A DNA stretch of 64,000 nt, taken from positions 2,790,001-2,854,000 of the forward strand of contig NZ_CP155551.1 of the NCBI RefSeq assembly GCF_039679125.1, in the 5' to 3' direction. The stretch's first letter is position 1. Each line of letters starts with the position of its first letter. The translations under genes were made by a program, and so were the position numbers. Positions 54,001 to 62,300 of the stretch are shown here, piece after piece. The DNA is from Blastococcus sp. HT6-4. GTDB lineage: Bacteria; Actinomycetota; Actinomycetes; Mycobacteriales; Geodermatophilaceae. The notes under the pieces are model-generated. The model had not been told where the DNA came from, searched no databases, and saw only the letters and a list, made by a program, of their open reading frames with translations.

Positions 54001-56954
54001 GGCGGCTGACCGCCGTCCTCGACCGGCTGGCCCCGTGCCTGCGGCCGGGCGCCAGGGTGAAGCCCCGGGACGTGCCGGCGCTGGTCGAGAACCTCTGGCG
54101 GGTGCAGACCGCGGTGCAGTCCGTCGCCGGCCGCGTCAACTCCGTTCCCGGCCTGGCCGCACCCGAGGGCTGGAACCCGTTCACCGACCCGACGCTGCTG
54201 GAGCGGCAGGTCGAGTGGCTGCGCCGGGCCGGCGCCGCCGTCGACGGGTCCTCGGCCTTCCACGTGGCGCTGCGCAAGCTCATCGTCGCCGGGATGCCCG
54301 CCGCCCCGGAGACCGCCGCCGCGGTGGCCCGCCTGCGTGACGCCGTCACCGCGCTGCTGCAGGTCTGCCGGAGCTCACCCGACCAGCTGGCCGGCTGGGC
54401 CGGTGAGGACGGCTTCGTGCTGCGCTGGTCGATGACCCGCCCCGAGCGCGGGGTCGAGGGCACGGTGCTGATGTCGCTGCGCCGCTGGGTCTCCTTCCTC
54501 GACACCCTCGAGCCGCTCCGGTACGCGGGGCTCTTCGACGCCCGGACGCTGCTGATGACCGGGGCGGTCGCCGCTGACGACGCCGTCCGCGCGCTGGACC
54601 GCGGACTGGCCCGGGCCTCGGTGGCCGAGCGGCTGGACGCGACCGGCCTCGACACCTTCGACCCGGAGGCACACGAGCGCGCGATCGCCCGGTTCACCGC
54701 GGCCTCGCGGGCCGTGCGCGAGCACCTGACCGCCGCGCTGCCGGCGGCGGTGCTGGCCACCCGCCCCTTCGATGCCGCGATCGGCTCCGGCCGGGTCGGT
54801 GCGCTGCAGCGCGAGCTGGCCAAGCAGCGCCGCGGGCTCGGTGTGCGGCAGCTGCTGGCCGAGTACGGCGAGCTGATCACCGCGGTGATGCCCTGCGTGC
54901 TGGTGTCTCCGGACTCGGTGGCCCGGTTCTTCCCCGCGAAGGCCGCCCAGTTCGACCTCGTCGTCTTCGACGAGGCCTCGCAGATCCGGGTGGCCGACGC
55001 CGTCGGCGCACTGGGGCGGGCGAAGGCCGCCGTCGTCGTCGGCGACTCGAAGCAGATGCCCCCGACGTCGTTCCTGGAGCCGACGGCGGCGAGCTCGGAC
55101 GACTCCGTCGAGGTCGTGGACACCGCGGTCGAGGACGAGGAGTCGATCCTGGGCGAGTGCGTCCAGGCGCGGGTGCCGCGGCACTGGCTGTCGTGGCACT
55201 ACCGCAGCCAGGACGAGTCGCTGATCGCGTTCTCCAACGCGCAGTACTACGAGAACCGGCTGTCGTCGTTCCCCGCGCCCACCCACGGCCGGGCCTCGGC
55301 CGAGCCCGACGGCCGCGGCGTCTCGCTGGTGCGGGTGCCCGGCACCTTCCACCGCTCGGGCGCGGGCCGGCTGCTGCGCACCAACCCGATCGAGGCCGCG
55401 GCGATCGTGGCGGAGATCCGGCGGCGGTTCGACGCGGTCCCGAAGTGGGACGGCATCGACGCGGTGCCCTCGATCGGTGTCGTCACGTTCAACGCCCAGC
55501 AGCGCTCCTACATCGAGGGGCTGCTGCGCGACGCCGACGACGAGCGGCTGGCCGCGGCGCTGGACCGCACCGACGGCGAGGGGCTCTTCGTCAAGAACCT
55601 CGAGAACGTGCAGGGCGACGAGCGCGACGTCGTCTTCTTCTCCACGGGCTTCTCCCCCACCGCCGACGGCACGCTGCCGCTGAACTTCGGCCCCCTCAAC
55701 CGGGTGGGCGGCGAGCGGCGGCTCAACGTGGCGATCACGCGGGCGCGTCGGCAGGTCGTCGTCTTCTCGTCGTTCGACCCGGCGCAGCTGCGGGCCGAGG
55801 AGACCTCGTCGGTCGGCATCACGCACCTGCGCGCCTACCTCGACATGGCCGAGCAGGGCACCGACGTGCTGCCGCGGGCACCGCGGTCGGCAGCCGTGGT
55901 CGACCGGCACCGGGAGCAGATCGCCGTGGCGCTGCGCGAGCGCGGGCTGGTGGTGCGCACCGACGTCGGGCTCTCGGAGTTCCGTGTCGACCTGTCGATC
56001 TCCCGACCTGTCGACCCGTCGACCCCGGTGATGGCGGTGCTGCTGGACGGCCCCGCGTGGGCCCGCCGCGGCACGGTGGGCGACCGGGACGGCCTGCCGG
56101 TCGAGGTGCTGGGCGACATGCTGCGCTGGCCGGTGGTGGAGCGGGTGTGGCTGCCGACGTGGCTGGCCTCCCCCGGCTCCGTCGTCGACCGGCTGGTGGC
56201 CGCGGTGGACGCGGCGCCGGTGTCGACGCCGCCGGTCGTCGAGCCGCTGCGGCTGCCGACGGCGGCCGTGGAGTCGTTCAAGGGCGTCGCCGCGCTGCGC
56301 TCGTCGGTGACGGCGTCCCTCGCCGTGCCGACGGTGACCGCCCGACCCGCCGCGAAGCCCGCCGCGAAGCCGGCCGCGGCGCGGCGACCCGCGGAGCCGG
56401 CCGGGCTCGACGGCGAGACGCCGTTCGTGCCGTGGATCCCGAAGACCGCCGGTGACAAGTCGGTGCTCGACGAGCTGCCGGCCTCGAAGGCCGCGCGGGT
56501 GGTGCGCCGGGTGATGACCGCCGGGGTGAAGGCCGAGGGCCCGATCCACGTCGACCGGCTGGCCAAGCTGACCGTCGGGGCGTTCGGGGTGAACCGGTCG
56601 ACCGAGGCGCGCAAGCAGCTCCTGCTGTCCCTGCTGCCGCCCTCGGCCGTCGACGGCGACCACCTCTGGCCCGAGGGTGTCGACCGCGCGTCGTGGACCG
56701 GGTTCCGCCGGCAGGTGTCGAGCACCGACCGGCCGATCGAGCACGTGGCCCCGGAGGAGGTCGCCAACGCGATGGGGGCGCTGTGCCGGGCCGCCGCCGG
56801 GATGCAGCGGGACGAGCTGCTCACCGCGACGGCGACCGTGTTCGGCTACAAGCGGCGGGTGGCGTCGGTGACCCCGGCGCTGGAGAAGGCGCTGACCTTC
56901 GCCCTCGACACCGGCCGCCTCACCGAGCAGCCGGACGGCCTGCTCACCGTCTGA
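51021..56954 (+). CDS. Giant DUF4011-helicase-Vsr-like-DUF3320 protein (Hhe-like defence candidate)
   Basis: 1977 residues. N-terminal beta-rich part (1-130); a transglutaminase-like domain whose catalytic Cys is Pro (GTPLDTVVLLAAACEQAG near 233, GAHAFLGYW near 273). DUF4011 near 395-640 (VQQWKNALLDLSLRNRLINYSER). Superfamily-1 helicase: Walker A GPPGTGKS at 699-706, DEAS at 1317-1320, GDSKQMPPTSF, WHYRSQDESLI, VQGDERDVVFFS and ITRARRQ near 1572. Next a Vsr/DUF559-type nuclease fold (about 1625-1735) with FRVDLSI and AVLLDGPAW, an Ala/Lys/Pro linker, and DUF3320 (about 1800-1850). This order matches the Hhe antiphage protein. Single-gene; no neighbours seem to be defence genes. Confidence 0.85.
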   Translation: MESTADIELGDVVAASAAVSIELTSTPVLSYALAHNRVPVVPRLALTADRTLRGATVRLSVRDAEGPIAHAVELLADVDAGRTTVLTGIGLVMDPAAMLHVEEQRPGVVDVEVEFEGELLGEATAPVQVLAANQWLATPLPLALEMLAAHVMPNHPAITGLVAEAADLLESRTGSGAMVGYSATPERVDEVVQALADAVRRRGVRYSEPPASWAELGQQVRSPGDVLTWRVGTPLDTVVLLAAACEQAGIRPLLWLTEGTGGRTAGAHAFLGYWREERSSESAATTDAAPLVNLVDLGLIGLVETTLLTGPGEAGEDLHGPAYTGWLAGELDHVLGVTDVHRARRDGIVPLPARARTPEGLLQVVEYRPAEHSAPAFPAGPTAPQAGSRPEAPPRVQQWKNALLDLSLRNRLINYSERAGLPLTLPATALPILDNFLHDGTPITLLPGDQLAAVQQERGLGAAGDLPAEQLTERLVERREVHADVTTGGYLPRLRNLAYRAKTVQEETGANNLYLALGSLVWELDGRPLRSPLILVPVVLTPVGRTGSYRLALDESGASTPNYCLLEKLRQVHGLVVPTLSEAAESTLELEPALEAVRAALVGHGLPYRVQATADLAILQFAKFRLWKDLDEHWADFAENPLVRHLVHEPTEPFLDPARDSGAYVDLDELAARLPVPADASQLRAIAEAGAGRTFVLEGPPGTGKSQTITNLLTRAVADGKRVLFVAEKRAALDVVARRLDAVGMGMFALDLHDKGSRASMVRAQVRVALEHAIAVDDQGLAAESETLRSARRQLARYADRLHTENAAGLSLYTARTAELAADPDVPPLPVPLPFVANAPAEVLTAVRRALALLPDIADLTRPSPRHPWAFVDSPEIDLPAAREAAAAVDAAVREVAGLAELGGVLRHARTPADLDSLAHLLSGPPVGIDVLDETFSGRWTTATGAVLGEVAAFTAFRHPGFDVVAPEVIELPLAEVYVAAQTAAASGWWGRRRRLTAVLDRLAPCLRPGARVKPRDVPALVENLWRVQTAVQSVAGRVNSVPGLAAPEGWNPFTDPTLLERQVEWLRRAGAAVDGSSAFHVALRKLIVAGMPAAPETAAAVARLRDAVTALLQVCRSSPDQLAGWAGEDGFVLRWSMTRPERGVEGTVLMSLRRWVSFLDTLEPLRYAGLFDARTLLMTGAVAADDAVRALDRGLARASVAERLDATGLDTFDPEAHERAIARFTAASRAVREHLTAALPAAVLATRPFDAAIGSGRVGALQRELAKQRRGLGVRQLLAEYGELITAVMPCVLVSPDSVARFFPAKAAQFDLVVFDEASQIRVADAVGALGRAKAAVVVGDSKQMPPTSFLEPTAASSDDSVEVVDTAVEDEESILGECVQARVPRHWLSWHYRSQDESLIAFSNAQYYENRLSSFPAPTHGRASAEPDGRGVSLVRVPGTFHRSGAGRLLRTNPIEAAAIVAEIRRRFDAVPKWDGIDAVPSIGVVTFNAQQRSYIEGLLRDADDERLAAALDRTDGEGLFVKNLENVQGDERDVVFFSTGFSPTADGTLPLNFGPLNRVGGERRLNVAITRARRQVVVFSSFDPAQLRAEETSSVGITHLRAYLDMAEQGTDVLPRAPRSAAVVDRHREQIAVALRERGLVVRTDVGLSEFRVDLSISRPVDPSTPVMAVLLDGPAWARRGTVGDRDGLPVEVLGDMLRWPVVERVWLPTWLASPGSVVDRLVAAVDAAPVSTPPVVEPLRLPTAAVESFKGVAALRSSVTASLAVPTVTARPAAKPAAKPAAARRPAEPAGLDGETPFVPWIPKTAGDKSVLDELPASKAARVVRRVMTAGVKAEGPIHVDRLAKLTVGAFGVNRSTEARKQLLLSLLPPSAVDGDHLWPEGVDRASWTGFRRQVSSTDRPIEHVAPEEVANAMGALCRAAAGMQRDELLTATATVFGYKRRVASVTPALEKALTFALDTGRLTEQPDGLLTV

Positions 56955-57030
56955 CCCCGACGAGGCATTCAGGACGGAACAGGATCGGCCGTTCCATTCC
57001 CTGTCCGGATCACCCGACCAGGGAGGAACA

Positions 57031-57366
57031 GTGCGGATCATGTGCCGGGCCACGGTGCCCGCCACGGAGGGCCAGGTCATGGCCTCCGTCCAGGAGACCC
57101 TGGACCGCCGCGGCTCCATGGCCCACGCCCCCGTCAGCCTGGCGGTGCCCGACGCCGTCGCGCTCGGCATCGCCGGTTTCTTCGTCAGCCCGACCGACTC
57201 CGGGCAGGTGCTGGAGCGCTTCTTCCGGGGGGGCGAGGTGGACAGCGCCGCGCTGCTCGACGCCGTGGCGTTCGAGCAGGGGTACGCCTCGGCCGAGCAG
57301 CACTCCGCGCTGTACTGCCTCGCGGGGTGGGTGCACGCCCGGGTGCACGCGCACGGCGCCGCCTGA
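57031..57366 (+). CDS. Small hypothetical protein with alanine-rich helices
   Basis: 111 residues, GTG start with GGAGG 5 bases upstream. SLAVPDAVALGIAGFFVSPTDSGQVLERFFRGGEVDSAALLDAVAFEQGYASAEQHSALYCLAGWVHARVHAHG has no known motif. It contains a single Cys/His-rich end. The gene lies alone between the giant helicase and the convergent DUF3048 gene. Confidence 0.55.
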   Translation: MRIMCRATVPATEGQVMASVQETLDRRGSMAHAPVSLAVPDAVALGIAGFFVSPTDSGQVLERFFRGGEVDSAALLDAVAFEQGYASAEQHSALYCLAGWVHARVHAHGAA

Positions 57367-57378
57367 GCGCAGCCGGAC

Positions 57379-58461
57379 TCAGCGGACGGTGACCGCGCCC
57401 GTCCGGCTCGGCACCAGCTCCACCCAGGTGGGGCCGGCGGCCAGCGTGACAGGGGCGCCGTCGGCCGCCGCGAGCACCACCGGCTCGGTGACCGAGGCCT
57501 TCGACCAGGTGGCGGGGAGCGTCCGGCCGCCGGTGGCCACGAGCGCCTCGCCCCCACCGACCATCACCGTCTCCGGCACCGGGTTGCCGGCCGGGTCCCG
57601 GGAGCCGGTGTTCACGACGTCGACCCGGAGCACCACGACGTTGGTGGCGCGCAGGGGGGTCCCGTCGGCCTCGACCGCGGGGGTGTCGCCCTCGGCGCGC
57701 AGCCAGCGCCCGTCCGGGGGGCTCCACGTCCAGCGGGGGTGGCTGATCCCGGAGAGCGTCAGGTCGAGCACGCCGGCCGGGGCGCCCGCCACCGCGGCGG
57801 ACGCCTGCTCGGCCGCGGCCGAGATCGGGAACTGCACGCCCGGGGCCGCCCCGTGCCCGGCGTCGGCCTGGGCCAGGAGCGCCAGGGGGTCGGCGTAGAC
57901 GTTGTGCGGTGCGGAGCGGCCCGCCTGCCGGTGGAAGCCACCCGCCCCGGCGTCGTGGCTGAGCACCTGCAGCCCGGCGGCGGCGATCGCGTCGACGTAC
58001 GGGCGCTGCCCGCCGGAGAAGGCGAACACCCCTCGCAGCGGCGCGGCGATCGCCGGGTCCATGGGGCGCACCGACCGCACCGGCCCCAACTCGGCCGGCA
58101 GCGTGGAGTGGTAGACGGCCACGTAGCGGGTGATCCCGCCCTCGACGACCTGCTCCCAGACCATGTCCGCGGCCCCCAGCCCCGTCTGCGGACGGGCGGA
58201 CACGGAGTTCTCGATCTTCACGGCCAGCGCCGGCCGGTCGATGCTCGTCCCCGCGCTGTCCACCCCGGTGAGCGGCCACAGCACCGGCGGGGGCGGCGGT
58301 GGCGGTGGTGGCGGGGCGGTCGTCGGTGCGGCGACCGGTGCTGCCGGCGCGGTGCCGCAGCCGGCGAGGGCCGCGACGACCACGAGCGCCACACCCAGCC
58401 GCCGGACCAGGCCGCCGGACCGGCGTTGGTCGGGCCGGACGGGGACGGTTTCCACGTGCAC
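57379..58461 (-). CDS. DUF3048 lipoprotein (YerB-like)
   Basis: 360 residues. Basic start, helix, lipobox LAGC, then a Pro tract of ten and DUF3048: PLTGVDSAGTSIDRPALAVKIENSVSARPQTGLGAADMVWEQVVEGGITRYVAVYHSTLPAELGPVRSVRPMDPAIAAPL is the family opening. AFSGGQRPYVDAI follows. Its C-terminal beta domain is VVLRVDVVNTG...VELVPSRTGAVTV. YerB-like proteins are implicated in cell-envelope processes in some bacilli; exact function unknown. Attached outside. Confidence 0.88.
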   Translation of the reverse strand: MHVETVPVRPDQRRSGGLVRRLGVALVVVAALAGCGTAPAAPVAAPTTAPPPPPPPPPPVLWPLTGVDSAGTSIDRPALAVKIENSVSARPQTGLGAADMVWEQVVEGGITRYVAVYHSTLPAELGPVRSVRPMDPAIAAPLRGVFAFSGGQRPYVDAIAAAGLQVLSHDAGAGGFHRQAGRSAPHNVYADPLALLAQADAGHGAAPGVQFPISAAAEQASAAVAGAPAGVLDLTLSGISHPRWTWSPPDGRWLRAEGDTPAVEADGTPLRATNVVVLRVDVVNTGSRDPAGNPVPETVMVGGGEALVATGGRTLPATWSKASVTEPVVLAAADGAPVTLAAGPTWVELVPSRTGAVTVR

Positions 58462-58580
58462 GCTCCTGGGTCGGCGGCCGCCGGACGCGGCCGCCCGGCG
58501 ACCCTAGGACGGGACACCGTCGTCCCCGGCGCTCCCGCGCCGGGCAGCGCGCATCCCGTGGCCGGGCCGCTACGTCCCGG

Positions 58581-60809
58581 TCACGTGCGGGCGACCGCCA
58601 GCAGGGTCACGTCGTCGGTGCGCGGCGGGTCGAGGGCGTCGAGCACCGCGTCGAGCAGGGCCTGCGGCTCGGCCGGCCCGGCGGCGACGGCGGCGCGCAG
58701 CTCCGCGAGGCCGGCGGCCAGGCCACCGGCGCCGCGCTCCACCAGCCCGTCGCTGACCAGCAGCAGCCGGTCGTCGCCGGCGAGGGTCAGCCGGGTCTCG
58801 GCGTAGCCCGCGGCGTCGAGCAGCCCCAGCGCCGGGCCGCGCCCCCCGGCCAGGTACTCCGCACCTTCGGCGGTGGCGTGCAGCACCGGCAGGTGGCCGG
58901 CGTTGGCGACGACGACCTCCCCGGTCGCCGGGTCCAGCTCGGCGACGACGGCGGTCGCGAGCTCGCCAGGCAGCAGCGCGCCGATCACCTCGTTCAGCCC
59001 GTCCAGGGCCGCCGCGGGCCCGGGCGCGCGCAGCAGGTGGGCGCGCAGGGCGTGCCGCAGCTGGGCGGTGACCGCCGCGGCGGCCAGGCCGTGCCCGGCG
59101 ACGTCGCCCAGCACGATCGAGATCCGGCCGCCGGGCAGCGGCACGAGGTCGTACCAGTCGCCGCCGACGACGTCGTCCTCGCTCGGGCGGTACCGGGCGG
59201 CCAGGGCGACGCCGGGCAGCTGCGGCAGCTCCTCCAGCAGGAGGGTGCGCTGGAGGGCGGTGGCCAGCCGGTCGTCCTCCGCCACCCGGTTGAGCGCGGT
59301 CTCGGTGAGGAGGGCGGCGAGGCCGCGGGCGGCGGCGACCTCGTGGTCCCGCCACGGCCGGGCCGTCCCCCGCACCGTCTCGCTCCATGCCTCGAACGAC
59401 CGGCGCGGGCTCAGCCTCGGGCCGCTGTCGCCCGGCGCCGTCTTCGGGGTGTACGGGTTGCCGCCCCAGGTGATCTCGCGAAGCGTCTCCGGCCGGAACC
59501 AGGCGAGGAAGTCCCCGCGTCCGCCGCCCACCTCGGCGGCGAGCACGCCGCTGGCGCACGGGGCGAGGTCGGCCGCCGCGGGAACGGCGCGGCCGACCGC
59601 GTCGGTGACCGGGACGCCGGCGTCCAGCAGCTCCCGCACCAGCGGGAGCACGCGGTCGGCCGGCGGCGTCGTCCCCAGCAGGTGCAGCCGGCCCCCCAGC
59701 CGCACCGCCGCACCCGCGGCGGGCAGCAGGTCGAGGACGGTGACGTCGCCCCCGGTCAGCGCCGCGGCCGGCGCCCGCGGCGTCCGGCCGACAGCCGCGG
59801 CCAGCTCGGCCTGCCGCTGCGCGACCTCGACCACGCCGCCCTGCTCCGCGGCGGAGACCTTCGTGTGCAGCAGCAGCGAGGCGGTGCGGGCCAGGAACTC
59901 CGCGGCCGTCCGATCCGGGTAGGAGGGCCGGTGCGGGCCCGCGTAGTGGTGGCAGGAGATGAGGCCCCACAGCGTCCCGCGGTCGATCAGCGACACCGAC
60001 ATCGAGGCCACGACGCCCATGTTGGCCAGGTACTCCAGGTGGACCGGCGAGACGCTGCGCAGCATCGCCCCGGAGAGGTCCAGCGGCCGGCCCGTGGCCG
60101 GGGTGACCGGCGGCTCCAGCGGCACGGGGCGGTATCCGGCGTCCGGGATCAGCCGCATCCAGTTGGTCGCGTAGAGCGCCCGGGCCTGGGCGGGGATGTC
60201 GCCGGCCGGGTACCGGAGACCGAGGAAGGGCTCGAGGTCGGCGCGGCGGTCCTCGGCGATCACCTCGCCGTTCCACTCGGCGTCGAAGCGGTAGACCATC
60301 ACCCGGTCGAAGCCGGTGAGCGAGCGGACGTCGCGGGCCAGCACCGCGGTCAGCTCGTCGAGGCCGGCGGTCGCCGACAGCCGCTGCAGCACCGTGGGCA
60401 GCCGCCGGTGCCAGGCGGCACCGGCCTGCCCGGCGCCCTGCACCGGCTCCCACTCGGTGACCAGCAGCCCGTCGGCGCGGTGCAGGAGGACGTCGACGTC
60501 GGCGCCGGCCACCTGCACCCGCAGCGGGTTCACCTCGGCGAGCTCCCCGGCGAGGCCGGCCCGCAACCGGGCCGTGCCGTCGGGGCCGAGCAGCTCGCCC
60601 ACGGTGGCGCCGCGGACGGGGCGGCCGAAGAGCGCGTCGGCGCCGGCGGAGGCCACGACGACGGCGAGGTCGGGCTCGGTGACCGCCAGCAGCGCGCCGT
60701 GCGGCTGGATCGCCCCCGGGATGGCGATCGGCTCCTCGGCGCACCGGAGGAGCGCCTCCTCGACGGACCGCTGCGCTGCGCCGCGGCTGGTCACTGCGGC
60801 GGACGTCAC
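58581..60809 (-). CDS. Bacteriophytochrome fused to SpoIIE/PP2C phosphatase
   Basis: 742 residues. PAS with biliverdin Cys23 (LLRCAEEPIAIPGAIQPHG), GAF (about 135-325) with PAGDIP at 201-206, His257 (SPVHLEYLANMG) and His287-288 (SCHHYAGPH), PHY (about 330-510) with the tongue PRRSF at 468-472, then SpoIIE PP2C (about 530-742) with GGDWYD (Asp551) and GDVAGHG (Asp569). So the light sensor and the metal sites of the phosphatase are both complete. Red/far-red light should switch its activity towards phospho-STAS. The GTG overlaps the STAS gene's stop. A phytochrome linked to a phosphatase is less usual than one linked to a kinase. Confidence 0.93.
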   Translation of the reverse strand: MTSAAVTSRGAAQRSVEEALLRCAEEPIAIPGAIQPHGALLAVTEPDLAVVVASAGADALFGRPVRGATVGELLGPDGTARLRAGLAGELAEVNPLRVQVAGADVDVLLHRADGLLVTEWEPVQGAGQAGAAWHRRLPTVLQRLSATAGLDELTAVLARDVRSLTGFDRVMVYRFDAEWNGEVIAEDRRADLEPFLGLRYPAGDIPAQARALYATNWMRLIPDAGYRPVPLEPPVTPATGRPLDLSGAMLRSVSPVHLEYLANMGVVASMSVSLIDRGTLWGLISCHHYAGPHRPSYPDRTAAEFLARTASLLLHTKVSAAEQGGVVEVAQRQAELAAAVGRTPRAPAAALTGGDVTVLDLLPAAGAAVRLGGRLHLLGTTPPADRVLPLVRELLDAGVPVTDAVGRAVPAAADLAPCASGVLAAEVGGGRGDFLAWFRPETLREITWGGNPYTPKTAPGDSGPRLSPRRSFEAWSETVRGTARPWRDHEVAAARGLAALLTETALNRVAEDDRLATALQRTLLLEELPQLPGVALAARYRPSEDDVVGGDWYDLVPLPGGRISIVLGDVAGHGLAAAAVTAQLRHALRAHLLRAPGPAAALDGLNEVIGALLPGELATAVVAELDPATGEVVVANAGHLPVLHATAEGAEYLAGGRGPALGLLDAAGYAETRLTLAGDDRLLLVSDGLVERGAGGLAAGLAELRAAVAAGPAEPQALLDAVLDALDPPRTDDVTLLAVART

Positions 60810-61168
60810 GGGGCGTCGCGGTCGGGCACGGCGAGCGGGAGCTCGTCGACCGAACCCACCAGTGGGACGACGGAGCCGAGGTCGAGCAGGTCGATCGGCA
60901 GCCGGACCGGCCGGTTGCCGGGCGGGGCGACGACGTGCAGGGCCGTCCCGGCCGCGGCGGCGCGGCGGGCGATGCCGACCAGGGTGCGCGCCCCCGAGGA
61001 GTCGAGGAAGGCCGTCGGCGTGAGATCGACGACCAGCGCCGCGGGCGAGGTGGCGAGCAGCGACTCGGCGGCCTCGGCCAGTCGAGGTGCGGTCGCCATG
61101 TCGAGCTCACCCCGTACGGTGAGGGCCGGGCGCCCGGCGATCGTCGTCCGTGCCACCGCGAAGAACAC
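60806..61168 (-). CDS. STAS anti-sigma factor antagonist (RsbV/SpoIIAA-like)
   Basis: 120 residues from a GTG at 61168 with GGGAGG upstream. RPALTVRGELDMATAPRLAEAAESLL opens the STAS, and VVDLTPTAFLDSSGARTLVGIARRA contains the Ser that would be phosphorylated. It is transcribed with the phytochrome-phosphatase (four-base overlap), and opposite to the RsbW-like kinase. So its state is probably set by kinase and light-driven phosphatase. Confidence 0.92.
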   Translation of the reverse strand: MFFAVARTTIAGRPALTVRGELDMATAPRLAEAAESLLATSPAALVVDLTPTAFLDSSGARTLVGIARRAAAAGTALHVVAPPGNRPVRLPIDLLDLGSVVPLVGSVDELPLAVPDRDAP

Positions 61169-61234
61169 CAGCGCACCTCCCTCCCCTCGTCCCGGCGTCC
61201 GAGGGTAGGCCACGGGGGAAGGGAGCGACCGGCC

Positions 61235-61666
61235 GTGAACGTCGAGTTCAGCGTGCGGCTGCCCACCGACACGCACAGCGTCCCGCTCGTGCGCGGGCTG
61301 GTCCGGCAGGCGCTGGAGCACCTGCGGGTGCCCGGGGCCGTCGTCGAGGAGATCGTGCTGGCGCTCACCGAGGCCTGCGCCAACGTCGTCGACCACGCCG
61401 CCGATCAGGACGTCTACCAGGTCGACGTGGCCATCGACGAGCAGCTGTGCCGGATCAGCGTGCTCGACGGGGGCGACGGCTTCGACGTCGCGGCCACCCA
61501 GGACGCCGGCACCCTGCCCACCGACGACCGGGGCCGCGGCCTGCAGCTCATGCACTCCCTGACCGACCGGTTGGAGTTCGGCCAGGGCGAGGACGGCCGG
61601 CACCGGGTCACCTTCGAGAAGTGGCTGGCCCCTCCACCGCGTCTGCGGCTGCTCGACCCGAACTGA
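61235..61666 (+). CDS. RsbW-like anti-sigma kinase (HATPase)
   Basis: 143 residues, GTG start. N-box EIVLALTEACANVVDHA, G1 VLDGGDGFD and G2 DRGRGLQLMHSLTDRLEF are those of the RsbW/SpoIIAB GHKL domain. It lacks a sigma-factor gene at its side, so its sigma target is elsewhere. Divergent from the STAS-phytochrome pair with only 66 bases between, so shared regulation is likely. It should phosphorylate the STAS protein and bind the sigma factor. Confidence 0.92.
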   Translation: MNVEFSVRLPTDTHSVPLVRGLVRQALEHLRVPGAVVEEIVLALTEACANVVDHAADQDVYQVDVAIDEQLCRISVLDGGDGFDVAATQDAGTLPTDDRGRGLQLMHSLTDRLEFGQGEDGRHRVTFEKWLAPPPRLRLLDPN

Positions 61667-61679
61667 CCGCCCGGCGCCG

Positions 61680-62168
61680 TCAGCCCGGGGCGACGGCCGG
61701 GCGCGGCGTCACGAGCTCGGCCAGCGCCTGCCCCCACCGGCGGGCGCGGTCCTCCTCCCCCTCGGCGAGCGGACCGTCCGGGTCGGGGTGGACGAAGTGC
61801 TCGGGCGGGGCGGCCGGGGTCCCGCCCAGACCGCGGACCAGCGCCACCTCGATCCCCATGGCGCCGTCGGTGGTGTACCGGGTGGGCTCGTCCGGGCGCA
61901 GGTCGAAGGTCGCCACGTTCACCCCCCGGGGCAGCGCGACCGCCTCCAGCCACTCGGGCAGGCCGTAGGCGGGCGCGGCCGGCCCGGCCGGTGGGTGGCC
62001 GGGCCCGCCGGCCACCAGCAGCCGCACGTCCCCCGGCACGAGGACCGGCGCCTCCCGCGCGCAGGCGACGTCGACGGGCAGCCGGGTCGCCAGCCCGTGG
62101 GCGATCGCCATGGCGATCCGTCGGATCTCACCGGGCATCGACTCGAAGACGACCAGGGCTCGGGCCAT
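61680..62168 (-). CDS. Flavodoxin-like fold protein
   Basis: 162 residues. MARALVVFESMPGEIRRIAMAIAHGLATRLPVDVACA is the flavodoxin opening, though the usual T-x-T/S-x-x-T FMN loop is here ESMPGEIRRI. GDVRLLVAGGPGHPPAGPAAP fits the second phosphate-side loop. A protoporphyrinogen-oxidase-like or regulatory role is possible. Convergent with the kinase gene. Confidence 0.75.
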   Translation of the reverse strand: MARALVVFESMPGEIRRIAMAIAHGLATRLPVDVACAREAPVLVPGDVRLLVAGGPGHPPAGPAAPAYGLPEWLEAVALPRGVNVATFDLRPDEPTRYTTDGAMGIEVALVRGLGGTPAAPPEHFVHPDPDGPLAEGEEDRARRWGQALAELVTPRPAVAPG

Positions 62169-62300
62169 GGGTCGCTCACCGCCTCGTTGCAGGAGTTCGG
62201 GGCGACGACGGTAGAGCGGGAACGGCGCTCGTGGGGCGGATCACCTCGCGGTCGCCACCCTGCGTCCGCACCGGCACGGCGTGTCGTCGACGATGGGCGG

